Shown: in pieces, positions 41,255 through 49,508 of the stretch | Position numbering within the stretch: position 1 is the first letter of the stretch | Layout of the letters: each line of letters starts with the position of its first letter | Assembly: GCA_949295905.1 (NCBI GenBank) | Contig: CASFNA010000007.1 | Span: 174,135-238,134 of the forward strand | Direction of reading: 5' to 3' | DNA: 64,000 nt | From: an uncultured Prevotellaceae bacterium | Lineage (GTDB): Bacteria; Bacteroidota; Bacteroidia; Bacteroidales; Bacteroidaceae | Translations under genes and position numbers: made by a program | The notes under the pieces: generated by a model | Database searches by the model: none | Told to the model about the DNA's origin: nothing | What the model saw: only the letters and a program-made list of their open reading frames with translations

Positions 41255-41298
41255 AGGCGTAAAGTCATGTTAGTCATGACTTTACGCCTTTACTTCTT
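41246..41298 (+). terminator. Terminator overlapping the end of the small basic gene
   Basis: Arms 41246-41269 and 41275-41298 form a perfect 24-bp stem with loop TTAGT, followed by TTTT. The stop codon (41252-41254) and the last two codons lie inside the stem. Confidence 0.88.
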
Positions 41299-41336
41299 TT
41301 TTAGAAGACTACAAACTGCAATTTGTTTAAACAAAA

Positions 41337-41359
41337 AATGCGGCACTGTATGCCGCATT
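41337..41359 (-). terminator. Terminator of holB-ricT-gldH operon
   Basis: On the minus strand AATGCGGCA (41359-41351), a 5-nt loop, TGCCGCATT (41345-41337) and a run of T residues follow the gldH stop by 20 bp. Confidence 0.8.
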
Positions 41360-41378
41360 CCACTATTATAATAAGGTG

Positions 41379-41852
41379 TTACCGCTTTGCTTCCATACTG
41401 AAACCGATGTCTGTTATGCCGGGCAGTATTTCGCGCTTCATCACATGCCGCACACGTACATGCAGCGAATCGCCCTTCCGTAAGTCGATTTCTGGCAACA
41501 TGAAACCATACTGGAACATGCTCAATCCCTGGCCGAGCAGATTGCCGTCATCGTCATACAGGCGGCAAGCAAGCGTGTCGGTGCTCACCCGGTGACCGGG
41601 TTCTACGGTCTGTTTAACCTCCAGGCTAAGGCTCTTGAACGGATAATCAGAAGTTATGCGCAAGCCTACTTCCTGACGGTAACTGCCCGACGCAACTACG
41701 GGAGGCACATCGAAAGTCACAGTATCGTTCTTTTCCAGCCCGTCAACAGGGGTGGGAACGAACTTGTCGAACACCCTCCCGTCACGACAAGCTGTCACTG
41801 TCAATGCAACGGCAGCTGTTACAGACAATATATATAATGTGCGCCTAAGCAT
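41379..41852 (-). CDS. gldH: Gliding motility lipoprotein GldH
   Basis: A 157-residue lipoprotein (MLRRTLYILSVTAAVALTV, lipobox VTAC). The mature part has CRDGRVFDKFVPTPVDGLEK, FDVPPVVASGSYRQEVGLRI, LACRLYDDDGNLLGQG and VRHVMKREILPGITDIGF, the GldH pattern. GldH is needed for gliding in Flavobacterium but is conserved in non-gliding Bacteroidales, where its role is unclear. It follows ricT by 2 bp; the order holB-ricT-gldH is the common Bacteroidetes arrangement. The ATG at 41852 is preferred to a GTG two codons upstream. Confidence 0.9.
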   Translation of the reverse strand: MLRRTLYILSVTAAVALTVTACRDGRVFDKFVPTPVDGLEKNDTVTFDVPPVVASGSYRQEVGLRITSDYPFKSLSLEVKQTVEPGHRVSTDTLACRLYDDDGNLLGQGLSMFQYGFMLPEIDLRKGDSLHVRVRHVMKREILPGITDIGFSMEAKR

Positions 41853-41854
41853 CG

Positions 41855-43054
41855 TCACGCCTTAACATCTTTGCCCGACGGTGCTCCGCCGTCGCCCTTC
41901 TTGGCCTGTACGTCAGCCTGTTTGCCGCGTCCCTTCGGCGCGGGACGCCCGTTGCGGTTCTTCGGTTTGCGCTTTTTCTTGTTCTTGTCAAAGCGTGTCA
42001 GGCTCTCGTTCTCAAGCAAGTCTACCGGGCGTTCCTGCTTCTTCGGCGCGCCGTCGGCCTGGAGTGACAGAGGCTTCTCGCCCTGCTTGTTCATCTCTAT
42101 TACCTCAAGCGCACGCTTGGCGGTAATCGTCTCGAGGTTGGCAGGCACTTTCTTGTCAGTAGAATAAGTCACGATGCCGGCCAGTATGTCGCTCTTGAAC
42201 AGGTAATAGTCGTTGTCCTGCGTCTGCAACACAACCTCCTTGCTCGGCAACTTGCGGCTCGCCTCGATGTAGTTGTCAACCTCGTAGTTCAAGCAACACT
42301 TCAGTTTGGCGCACATTCCGGCCAGCTTCTGCGGGTTCAGCGATATGTCCTGATAACGCGCCGCGCCGGTACTTACCGAAACAAAGTTCTTCATCCACGT
42401 AGCACAACACAACTCGCGGCCGCACGGTCCGGTGCCTCCTATGCGCCCGGCTTCTTGCCTTGCGCCTATTTGTTTCATCTCGATGCGCACATGGAACGTC
42501 TCCGCCAGCACCTTGATTAGCTGTCGGAAGTCCACGCGTTCGTCGGCAATGTAATAGAAGATGGCCTTGTTCCCGTCACCCTGATACTCCACATCTCCAA
42601 TTTTCATGTCAAGGTTCAGGCTCTTGGCTATTTGCCTGCTGCGTATCATCGTGTCGTGTTCGCGGCTCTTCGCCTCACGGTATTTATCCATATCGACCGG
42701 CTTCGCCAGGCGGTAAATGCGCTTTATGTCGTCCGCCGACTTAAGGTTGGCCTTGCGTATTTGCAGCTCCACGAGCTTGCCCGTCAGCGTTACCACGCCT
42801 ATGTCGTGGCCGGGACTGGCCTCTACGGCCACGATGTCGCCCTTGCGCAGGTCGAGATTGTTGACGTTGTGGTAATAACCCTTGCGCGTGTTCTTGAACT
42901 GCACCTCGACAAGGTCTGTCGTCTTGGCGTTGCCCGGCACGTCGGCCAGCCAGTCATACGTGTTGAGCTGGCGGTCCTGCCGTCCGCAACCGCGTATGCA
43001 AAGGCCGCGGTCGCAGCCGTTGTATATCATGAATTTCCTGTTCTTGAAGTCCAT
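41855..43054 (-). CDS. ricT: RicT/YaaT-like PSP1-domain protein
   Basis: A 399-residue cytosolic protein with the PSP1 C-terminal domain: TTDLVEVQFKNTRKGYY, DIVAVEASPGHDIGVVTLTG, ADERVDFRQLIKVLAETFHVRIEMKQIGARQE, and the Cys-rich block GPCGRELCCATW and GMCAKLKCCLNYE. In Bacillus, YaaT/RicT with RicA and RicF carries iron-sulfur clusters and influences RNA processing by RNase Y. The C-terminal 70 residues are Lys/Arg-rich and disordered (NKKKRKPKNRNG), an extension typical of Bacteroidetes members. The N-terminal Cys motif CDRGLCIRGCGRQ may also bind a metal. Confidence 0.92.
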   Translation of the reverse strand: MDFKNRKFMIYNGCDRGLCIRGCGRQDRQLNTYDWLADVPGNAKTTDLVEVQFKNTRKGYYHNVNNLDLRKGDIVAVEASPGHDIGVVTLTGKLVELQIRKANLKSADDIKRIYRLAKPVDMDKYREAKSREHDTMIRSRQIAKSLNLDMKIGDVEYQGDGNKAIFYYIADERVDFRQLIKVLAETFHVRIEMKQIGARQEAGRIGGTGPCGRELCCATWMKNFVSVSTGAARYQDISLNPQKLAGMCAKLKCCLNYEVDNYIEASRKLPSKEVVLQTQDNDYYLFKSDILAGIVTYSTDKKVPANLETITAKRALEVIEMNKQGEKPLSLQADGAPKKQERPVDLLENESLTRFDKNKKKRKPKNRNGRPAPKGRGKQADVQAKKGDGGAPSGKDVKA

Positions 43055-43088
43055 ATTGAATGTTGTTTATATGTATGAAGGCGTAAGC

Positions 43089-44228
43089 CTACGGTTTTCT
43101 TATAAGGGCGACGATGATGTTTGTAGCCATGTCGAAGAACACAATCTTGGCGTTTGCGTTCTGTCCGATGTCACGGATGGCGCGGTTCATCATGGCGGAT
43201 ATCTCCAGAACGTTGGCCTCGTTGACATAAGGCGAGAAGTTGCGGGCAAAGTTTTCCTCGTCGCGCGTCATGTAACAGAGCTGCGGATTGCGGAAGTTGT
43301 ACATGAAGTTTTCGCGCACCAAGCGGAGAAAATACTCCAACATGCGCCGTTGACGCTCACGCCCGAGGGTGGCGGCGGTATCGCTCCACTTGCGCAGCTC
43401 CTTGATTTTGCGCATGTAGGCGAGGCGCATCAGCGAGATGAACATGTCGAGAAATTCTTTCTTCTCGCTCCCGGCGTCAAGCTCTTCAAGCGCGCCGAGC
43501 CAGCTGCCGCCGGCCGCACGCGCTATCCTGTGCGCCGAGTCAGTGTCAATTCCGCGGCGTTCAACGAGGGCGCGCTCTATGTCTTCGTCGGCGATGCGGC
43601 GCACGTCAATGCGCTGGGCGCGGCTCTTTATCGTGTCGATGAGCATCCCCGGCTCTTCGCAAACAAGGATGAAGACCGTAGCCTGCGGCGGCTCTTCGAG
43701 CAGCTTGAGCATCTTGTTGGCGCATTCGGCGTTCATTCGCTCCGGCAACCACAGTATAGCTACCTTGTATCCGCCCTGACTTGACTTCAGGCTAAGCGTA
43801 CGCGAGAGCGCATCGCTCTCTCCCACACCCATCTGCGCCTGCTGGTTGGCCGCGCCCATGGCGGCGAGCCACTGCTCCAACGTGAAGTAAGGGCCTTGCA
43901 TGAGCAGGCCGCGCCACTCGGCGGCAAAGTCCTCGCTCGACATCTTATGCTCCGAGCCGGTGCCCGAAGGGCGGATTACGGGATAGGAGAAATGCAGGTC
44001 TGGATGCGCCAACTTGCCCGTCATGGCGCACTGGGGGCACGCTCCGCACGAATCGCCGTCGCGCCTGTCACGGCACAACAGGTATGAAGCAAAGGCCAAG
44101 GCCAAGGCCATCTTGCCGCTGCCCCGCGGCCCGCAGAACATCAGGGCGTGTGGCACACGCTCCTCTGCAACCATCTGCCGCAGCCTCTGCTTTACTTCTT
44201 CCTGCCCTATTACATCGCTGAATTTCAT
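43089..44228 (-). CDS. holB: DNA polymerase III delta' subunit-like clamp-loader protein
   Basis: A 379-residue AAA+ clamp-loader protein. It opens MKFSDVIGQEEVKQRLRQMV, then Walker A GPRGSGKMALA near residue 34 with Met where Thr/Ser is usual, so ATP hydrolysis is doubtful, as in delta'. A zinc module CGACPQC follows at about residue 64. Further motifs are VAILWLPERMNAECANKMLKLLEEPP and VCEEPGMLIDTIKSRAQRI. I use the ATG at 44228 (MKFSDV), which matches the family start; an upstream ATG at 44327 would add 33 residues without similarity. First gene of holB-ricT-gldH. Confidence 0.93.
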   Translation of the reverse strand: MKFSDVIGQEEVKQRLRQMVAEERVPHALMFCGPRGSGKMALALAFASYLLCRDRRDGDSCGACPQCAMTGKLAHPDLHFSYPVIRPSGTGSEHKMSSEDFAAEWRGLLMQGPYFTLEQWLAAMGAANQQAQMGVGESDALSRTLSLKSSQGGYKVAILWLPERMNAECANKMLKLLEEPPQATVFILVCEEPGMLIDTIKSRAQRIDVRRIADEDIERALVERRGIDTDSAHRIARAAGGSWLGALEELDAGSEKKEFLDMFISLMRLAYMRKIKELRKWSDTAATLGRERQRRMLEYFLRLVRENFMYNFRNPQLCYMTRDEENFARNFSPYVNEANVLEISAMMNRAIRDIGQNANAKIVFFDMATNIIVALIRKP

Positions 44229-44304
44229 GCCAATAACAAGTGTATTGGCTGCAAAATTACGAAAAATCCACCTTATAACATGACAAAAAGGCGGATAATT
44301 ATAA

Positions 44305-44332
44305 AATAAATGGCGGCCAACCGCCATTTATT
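44305..44332. terminator. Short GC-core hairpin
   Basis: AATAAATGGCGG (44305-44316), loop CCAA and CCGCCATTTATT (44321-44332) make a perfect 12-bp stem with A/T ends next to the MITE-like element. It could terminate the minus-strand membrane-protein operon that ends at 44617, but the element lies between. Confidence 0.5.
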
Positions 44333-44343
44333 CAAAAGTTTAA

Positions 44344-44576
44344 CGTGAGTTCGATATAAGGAACAATTTTACTAATAGAGAAGAACTTGTCTTTTCTTTC
44401 GTCCCATGTGGTCGGTTGGTAACCGTCATTCCGCGCTCCGACGCGGAATCCATTTCAAATAACATAGGAAAAGCCAGGCTGCTTACACTGGATTCCACGT
44501 CGGAGCGCGGAATGACAGATACCAACCGACAGTTTGAAGTTGGATGATTACCGATGTTTCTTATACCGAATTCACG
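44344..44576. mobile_element. MITE-like element with nested inverted repeats, copy A
   Basis: The left end CGTGAGTTCGATATAAGGAA (44344-44363) matches the reverse complement of the right end (44557-44576) at 17 of 20 positions. Inside, 44411-44452 and 44489-44530 are inverted repeats of 42 bp with three mismatches, containing CATTCCGCGCTCCGACG. There is no reading frame for a transposase, so this is a non-autonomous element or remnant, about 233 bp. The same ends occur near 60.1 kb. Confidence 0.7.
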
Positions 44577-44616
44577 TGAGTTTAAGGAGTTAAAACGTCA
44601 TCGCCCGCCGCGCTTG

Positions 44617-44880
44617 CTAAGAGGCAGAAGACACTTGCATGACTATGCAGCCCACGCCGACCAGCAGCCACAGGAAGGACGCCTTGGCATACGCATGCTT
44701 CCATCCCAACCGCCATTTTACCGCCTGACAAACGCCGACCAAGGCCAAGACAACAAGCAAAACAGACGGGAGCAAAGCCCAGACCGCGCCCTTCACATCT
44801 ACACCACGCACGGCCAAACAACCCAAGAAAGCAGCCGACTGGACTATCTCCATGCTCGTTATAACACCCTCACGCGTCAT
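44617..44880 (-). CDS. Small membrane protein
   Basis: An 87-residue protein with two or three hydrophobic segments (VWALLPSVLLVVLALVGVCQ and ASFLWLLVGVGCIVMQV). No family recognised. I use the ATG at 44880 (MTREGVITS) rather than an upstream in-frame ATG at 44970 that would overlap the gene before it. It is the last of a minus-strand series of four membrane-protein genes. Confidence 0.6.
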   Translation of the reverse strand: MTREGVITSMEIVQSAAFLGCLAVRGVDVKGAVWALLPSVLLVVLALVGVCQAVKWRLGWKHAYAKASFLWLLVGVGCIVMQVSSAS

Positions 44881-44912
44881 TTCACTTAATCTTGCAATAA
44901 GAAACACAAAGC

Positions 44913-45176
44913 TTACATGTACCAAACCGATTTTACCACGACAAGACTGAAGAACAGGCCGGTGGCACAAAGGGCGAGCGAAATGCCCATGCAGCTGTCC
45001 ATCTTACCCGTAACATGCCACACGTACAACGCAAACACCACGCCTGCCAGCCCCACAACGCACATCGACACCATCACCGCAATGAGCCATGTGGCATTCT
45101 GCAAGACGATGAAAAGCACCAACAGGGCAAAAAGGACATAATCCGCAGCGTGGAAAATGTTTGACAAAAGCTTCAT
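44913..45176 (-). CDS. Small membrane protein
   Basis: An 87-residue protein with three hydrophobic helices (YVLFALLVLFIVLQNATWLIAV, CVVGLAGVVFALYVWHV, LALCATGLFFSLVVVKSVWYM). Length and helix spacing resemble the neighbours at 44617 and 45215, which suggests related roles. No family recognised. Confidence 0.65.
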   Translation of the reverse strand: MKLLSNIFHAADYVLFALLVLFIVLQNATWLIAVMVSMCVVGLAGVVFALYVWHVTGKMDSCMGISLALCATGLFFSLVVVKSVWYM

Positions 45177-45214
45177 TACATAAAATCTTTACAATACGGG
45201 AAGAACGCAAAGTG

Positions 45215-45634
45215 CTATTTCACAAACCAAACCAAGTACAACGAATAGGCCAGAAACACCACTATCAATGCCGCCGCGGCCACGCCGACGGCTGGCAACC
45301 ACGACAGGGATAGCAGCCCCATGAACAGCCGGGTGGCGGCGGCCATGTAGACCACGCCGCACACGATGTCGAGCAGTCTCCACCCTTTCTTGCGGTATTG
45401 CCTGACGATTATTGCCATGAGCGAGAATATGGCAATCATAGTATAGAACCAAGGCACACCGCCAAGCCTCTCCACAAGCAGGCAGGAAGCGGAGATGCAG
45501 ACGAGCGAAAGCACTGTGTCAACAAAGCCTGACGGTCTCTTCAGCCTGCGCCTCACGGCCAAGACGGCCAGCGAAACGGCGATGAGCGCGGCGCAAAGCA
45601 CTACTTCGGGGTTTCCATAAGCAATTAATTTCAA
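45215..45634 (-). CDS. Membrane protein, probable TTG start
   Basis: A 139-residue membrane protein with four hydrophobic segments (VVLCAALIAVSLAVLAV, WFYTMIAIFSLMAIIV, LDIVCGVVYMAAATRLFM, GVAAAALIVVFLAYSLYLVWF). No ATG fits the frame near the expected start. TTG at 45634, 8 bp after the stop of the DUF418 gene, is the most likely start (KLIAYGNPEVVL follows); ATT is an alternative. The frame also runs upstream into the DUF418 gene, but that part is antisense-like sequence without similarity. Confidence 0.6.
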   Translation of the reverse strand: MKLIAYGNPEVVLCAALIAVSLAVLAVRRRLKRPSGFVDTVLSLVCISASCLLVERLGGVPWFYTMIAIFSLMAIIVRQYRKKGWRLLDIVCGVVYMAAATRLFMGLLSLSWLPAVGVAAAALIVVFLAYSLYLVWFVK

Positions 45635-45642
45635 GGCGAATG

Positions 45643-46824
45643 TCACTTCTTCGGCCTGCGCGCACCGGCCCATGTGGCGTTGTGCCACAGCTGTTCGAGC
45701 GGCCCGCGCTTGTGGCTGCGCAGCCAAAGGCGACAGAACGTATATTGCAACAGGATGAAGGCAACGCCCAAAGCGAGGCTCATGGCATGGCCGCTGACGG
45801 TGTAAAGCCCCAAGCCCCAGTGGTAGAAGATGAAGCCGCCGACGACGGACTGGCCTATATAGTTGCTCAGGCTCATCTTGCCGTAAGGCAGAAGCTTGGC
45901 AAGGAAACGGCGTACACGGGTGCGGTGGTACAGCAGCGTTATGCCGCTTACATAGAAAAGCATCATCGCGAGGTTCTTCCACATGTCGAGCATCACGGTC
46001 AGCGAGGCCTGCGCACACTCAGAAGTGAAGAGCTGCGGCACGGTATAGCGCAGCGGACAGAGCACGGCGAAGGCCACCAACGACCACACCAGCGCGCGCC
46101 GCCACACCGCCGCGTTGCGCCCCTCGTCATAGAACATGCGCCGCCGCCCGAGCCAAAGGCCGAGCAGGAAGAGGAAGAGCGTCTGCGTGAAACGCCCGTG
46201 CTCCAAAGCCCAGGTGAAGTTTACGGGCAGGCCGTAGCGCAGTCCCGCCCAGGCAACGTCGAACCAGCTGCCGCCCTCCTGGGCCGGAAGTATGGCGACG
46301 AACAGGTCGTCAGAGCCGAGGTTGAGCGGCTGTAAGCCGGGGTTTACAAGGCTGCCCACGAAATAAAACAACTCCACCGGCTGCAAGGCCAGCAGCAGGG
46401 CGAAGCCCAGAACGACGCGGTTGCCCGCCCGCACGAGCGGCAACACAAGCAGGCCGCACACGGCGTAGACCGTAAGAATGTCGCCGTTGAAAAACAAAAG
46501 GTCGAGCAGGCCGAAGCCGAAGAGCAGCACCATGCGCCACGCGAAGCGCGGACGGAAGTCAAAGCCGCGCTGCGCCTGGTTGTCGTGCTGGACGAACAGC
46601 GTCAGCCCGAACAGCATCGCGAAGATGGCGTACATCTTGTTCGAAAGCACAAAGAACGCGACATCCCACACGGCCTCGTCAAACTTGGTAAGCGGAGGGA
46701 AGCTGTAGAAGTTCAGGTGCTCGATGAAATGCAGCATGATTATGCCGCCCACGGCCACGGCGCGCAACAGGTCGGCTGCGTCGATACGCGTGTTGGGCAG
46801 CGTCGATGGTTGGTAATGTGTCAT
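45643..46824 (-). CDS. DUF418/YeiB family membrane protein
   Basis: A 393-residue protein with about ten membrane helices. It begins RIDAADLLRAVAVGGIIMLH, a motif shared with acyltransferase-like membrane proteins, and carries the DUF418 C-terminal signature GKMSLSNYIGQSVVGGFIFYHWG and the closing KRGPLEQLWHNATW. Function of DUF418 proteins is not established; a transport or acyl-transfer role has been suggested from fold. It is the first gene of the four-gene membrane-protein series. Confidence 0.88.
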   Translation of the reverse strand: MTHYQPSTLPNTRIDAADLLRAVAVGGIIMLHFIEHLNFYSFPPLTKFDEAVWDVAFFVLSNKMYAIFAMLFGLTLFVQHDNQAQRGFDFRPRFAWRMVLLFGFGLLDLLFFNGDILTVYAVCGLLVLPLVRAGNRVVLGFALLLALQPVELFYFVGSLVNPGLQPLNLGSDDLFVAILPAQEGGSWFDVAWAGLRYGLPVNFTWALEHGRFTQTLFLFLLGLWLGRRRMFYDEGRNAAVWRRALVWSLVAFAVLCPLRYTVPQLFTSECAQASLTVMLDMWKNLAMMLFYVSGITLLYHRTRVRRFLAKLLPYGKMSLSNYIGQSVVGGFIFYHWGLGLYTVSGHAMSLALGVAFILLQYTFCRLWLRSHKRGPLEQLWHNATWAGARRPKK

Positions 46825-47111
46825 GATATCAGGATGTTTAATGGTAAAAACAAGTGCAAATATACAACAAAAGTATGATTGACTAAAAACTTTTTCATAC
46901 GTTTTTGGAATGAAAACAGGTTTTACTCATCTGGCATTTTGCCACCAACGGCAGGCCGACGCATTGCATTATGTCATTCCGAAAATGTGCGCCGGTTTGG
47001 CTGAAATAGAAAAACAAGGCGGTCACGAACGGACCACGAAAAGCACAAAAACGGCCGTCAGGGGCGCGAACGGGTATAAAGTTCAAAACAGACAATGGCA
47101 TTCGGCATTGC
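46825..47111. other. Intergenic stretch without recognised gene
   Basis: Upstream of the DUF418 gene. AT-rich near 46850-46910, otherwise featureless up to repeat copy 9. I see no credible gene. Confidence 0.4.
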
Positions 47112-47192
47112 GGAAGGCGGCTAACGGCACCCCCGAAGGCGGCCTTTGGCGATGTTAAAGGCCGTCTTTGGCACGGCAAAAGGCGGCCTTTT
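47112..47192. repeat. Four-unit 22-bp phased palindrome element, copy 9
   Basis: Units start at 47112, 47134, 47156 and 47178: GGAAGGCGGCTAACG, CGAAGGCGGCCTTTG, TAAAGGCCGTCTTTG and AAAAGGCGGCCTTTT, with linkers GCACCCC, GCGATGT and GCACGGC. It lies between the divergent DUF418 and sugar-porter genes. Confidence 0.88.
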
Positions 47193-47521
47193 ACAATGTC
47201 ACGAGCCGCAAAAAGCTGCACACTTTGGTTACAAACGGCGTATAGCCCTGTGTACAAAGCACTTGCGCTTGCACACGAAAACCGGCCTTATTCCAACCAA
47301 AAGTACCATCCAAAGCGGACAGCGGCCTCCAGGAGCGCGAACCGAAATCAAGATGAAAGCCAGGCAGCGGAATACGTGACACTATGGAAAAAGAACCTAC
47401 TCTGTTGCTTAAAAACATTTGATTTTAAATTTTTACACCTCCACGCACAATAATCCGGCAGGAATATGGTTATTGTTTAATATAGTACATGAATAAACAT
47501 AATAATTAAAACAAAACTACT
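47193..47521. other. Intergenic stretch upstream of sugar porter
   Basis: About 330 bp. Nothing gene-like. The last 60 bp are AT-rich (ATTGTTTAATATAGTAC near 47472) and probably include the promoter and leader of the sugar porter, but no good TAnnTTTG box is present, so it may need an activator. Confidence 0.4.
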
Positions 47522-48991
47522 ATGAACCAAAATCAATCTGGCAGCAAGGCCTACCTGTTCTCAATCGTACTTGTTGCCGTGCTTGGCGGACTGTTGTTCG
47601 GTTACGACACCGCCGTAATCTCCGGAGCCGAAAAAGGCTTGCAGGCCTTCTTCCTCGGAGCTGAAGACTTTACCTACACTGACGGCTGGCACGGCTTCAC
47701 GTGCGCCAGCGCGCTCATCGGCTGCATCATCGGCAGCGCAATTTCAGGCTATCTGGCCTCGAACTGGGGCCGAAAAAAGTCGCTCATCTTCGCCGGCATC
47801 ATGTTCTTCATCTCCGCGCTGGGCTCAATGGAGCCGGAGTTCCTGTTCTTCACGCACGGACATGCCGACTTCCCGCTGCTCATAGCGTTCAACATCTACC
47901 GCGTAATCGGCGGCGTAGGCGTGGGCTTGGCATCGGCCATCTGCCCCATGTACATAGCCGAGGTGGCACCGTCGAACATCCGCGGCACGCTCGTTTCGTG
48001 GAACCAGTTTGCCATAATCTTCGGTCAGCTGGTGGTATATATGGTGAACTTCCTCATCCTCGGCGACCACACCAACCCCGTAATCGAGTCAATCGGACAG
48101 GGCATGAGCGCCGTAATGCCCGGCAGCGACCCTTGGACAATCGCAACAGGATGGCGCTACATGTTCGGTAGCGAGGCCGTTCCCGCCGGACTTTTCTCCA
48201 TTCTCATATGCTTCGTGCCCGAGACACCGCGCTATCTCGTCATGGCCGGACAGGACAGCAAGGCCCTGGCCGTGCTCTCAAAGATTAACGGCGACGCCGC
48301 AGGCCGCACCATCCTCGACGAAATAAAGAACACCATCACAGAGAAGACGGAACGGGTATTCACCTACGGTGTGCTCGTAATCTTCGTCGGAATAATGCTC
48401 AGCGTGTTCCAGCAGGCCGTCGGCATCAACGCCGTACTTTACTACGCGCCGCGCATCTTCGGCGACATGGGCATGGAGAACCCGATGATGCAGACCATCA
48501 TCATGGGCGTAGTCAACATCCTGTTCACCCTCATTGCCATATTCACCGTGGAGAAGTGGGGGCGCAAACCGCTGCTCATCACCGGCTCTACGGGCATGGC
48601 CATCGGCGCGTTCGGCGTGGCCCTGACCTTCGGGCACACCGGTCTCGAACTCGTCACGATGCTCAGCATCATGGTATACAGCGCGTCGTTCATGATGTCG
48701 TGGGGCCCGATTTGCTGGGTGCTCATCTCCGAAATCTTCCCCAACACCATCCGCGGAGCGGCCGTTGCGATAGCCGTCGCCTTCCAATGGATATTCAACT
48801 GGATTGTAAGTGCGTCGTTCGTGCCCATGTTCAACATGCAGCTCGGCTCCGACGCTAACTTCGGCCACTGGTTCACTTACGGCCTCTACGGCGTTATTTG
48901 CGTGCTCGCGGCGGTATTCGTATGGAGGCTTGTGCCCGAGACTAAGGGCAAGACGCTCGAAGACATGACAAAACTCTGGAAGAAAGAATAG
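47522..48991 (+). CDS. Sugar porter family MFS transporter (xylose/proton symporter-like)
   Basis: A 489-residue inner-membrane transporter with twelve hydrophobic helices. Sugar-porter motifs are all visible: GGLLFGYDTAVISGA in helix 1, GRKKS after helix 2, RVIGGVGVGLASAICPMYIAEVAP, PETPRYLV in the centre, QQAVGINAVLYYAP in helix 7, EKWGRKPLL, and PETKGKTLEDM at the C-terminus. This is the XylE-like group, which takes up xylose or other monosaccharides with protons. No sugar kinase or isomerase lies alongside, so the substrate cannot be fixed. Confidence 0.93.
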   Translation: MNQNQSGSKAYLFSIVLVAVLGGLLFGYDTAVISGAEKGLQAFFLGAEDFTYTDGWHGFTCASALIGCIIGSAISGYLASNWGRKKSLIFAGIMFFISALGSMEPEFLFFTHGHADFPLLIAFNIYRVIGGVGVGLASAICPMYIAEVAPSNIRGTLVSWNQFAIIFGQLVVYMVNFLILGDHTNPVIESIGQGMSAVMPGSDPWTIATGWRYMFGSEAVPAGLFSILICFVPETPRYLVMAGQDSKALAVLSKINGDAAGRTILDEIKNTITEKTERVFTYGVLVIFVGIMLSVFQQAVGINAVLYYAPRIFGDMGMENPMMQTIIMGVVNILFTLIAIFTVEKWGRKPLLITGSTGMAIGAFGVALTFGHTGLELVTMLSIMVYSASFMMSWGPICWVLISEIFPNTIRGAAVAIAVAFQWIFNWIVSASFVPMFNMQLGSDANFGHWFTYGLYGVICVLAAVFVWRLVPETKGKTLEDMTKLWKKE

Positions 48992-49092
48992 GTTAAGTGA
49001 AAAATGAAAAACGAAAAGTGAAAAATCCAAATGTCTTGATACATTCAAAGGCAAATGGATTTTTCACTTTTCGTTTCTCATTTTCCGCTTAA
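48990..49092. repeat. Inverted-repeat hairpin flanking small gene, left copy
   Basis: GTGAAAAATG, AAAAACGAAAAGTG words right after the sugar-porter stop and complementary words at 49055-49092 form a long near-perfect hairpin. The loop reads AATGTCTTGATACATTC then AAAGGCAAATGG. The same structure with the loop in reverse orientation lies at 49409-49508. Confidence 0.85.
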
Positions 49093-49175
49093 TTCATTGT
49101 GCCAAAATGGCATACAGGCACGTTATTTGCATATCTCCTAATAGCTAATAAAAACAACCGAAAGGAGACAAAACA

Positions 49176-49409
49176 ATGGTAAAGGTAAAAGATTTGAAGG
49201 AAAAGGTTGAAAACCTTGCAGACGATGACAAACAGTTCATCAGTGACGTAATTGACATCATTAACACTGGCGTTCCTTACAAAGAGCTTCTGCACTTCCG
49301 TGAGTTCATCGAACAAGAAGGCATCGACAAGGCAATAGAGGCCAAAGCCGAAGAGCTTAGGAAACTGCAACTGCGAAAAGAGGAACTTAAAAAAAGAATG
49401 ACCGAATAA
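49176..49409 (+). CDS. Small coiled-coil protein between inverted repeats
   Basis: A 77-residue, highly charged helical protein: MVKVKDLKEKVENLADDDKQ, FISDVIDIINTG, then a coiled coil rich in Lys and Glu ending KKRMTE. A strong ribosome-binding site AAAGGAG lies 9 bp before the ATG, which supports that it is real. No family recognised. The gene and its upstream region are enclosed by two oppositely oriented copies of the hairpin repeat at 48990-49092 and 49409-49508. Confidence 0.75.
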   Translation: MVKVKDLKEKVENLADDDKQFISDVIDIINTGVPYKELLHFREFIEQEGIDKAIEAKAEELRKLQLRKEELKKRMTE

Positions 49410-49508
49410 GGTTAAGTGAAAAGTGAAAAACGAAAAGTGAAAAATCCATTTGCCTTTGAATGTATCAAGACATCTGGATTTTTCACTTTTCGTTTTTCGC
49501 TTTTCACT
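49409..49508. repeat. Inverted-repeat hairpin flanking small gene, right copy
   Basis: GTGAAAAGTG, AAAAACGAAAAGTG words and their complements form a hairpin; the loop (TTTGCCTTTGAATGTATC then AAGACATCTGG) is the reverse complement of the loop in the left copy. The MATE gene ends just beyond. Confidence 0.85.

Noticed and set aside
45635-46018. Upstream extension of the 139-residue membrane protein
   Set aside because: The extension reads through the DUF418 gene in another frame and has no hydrophobic or conserved pattern.
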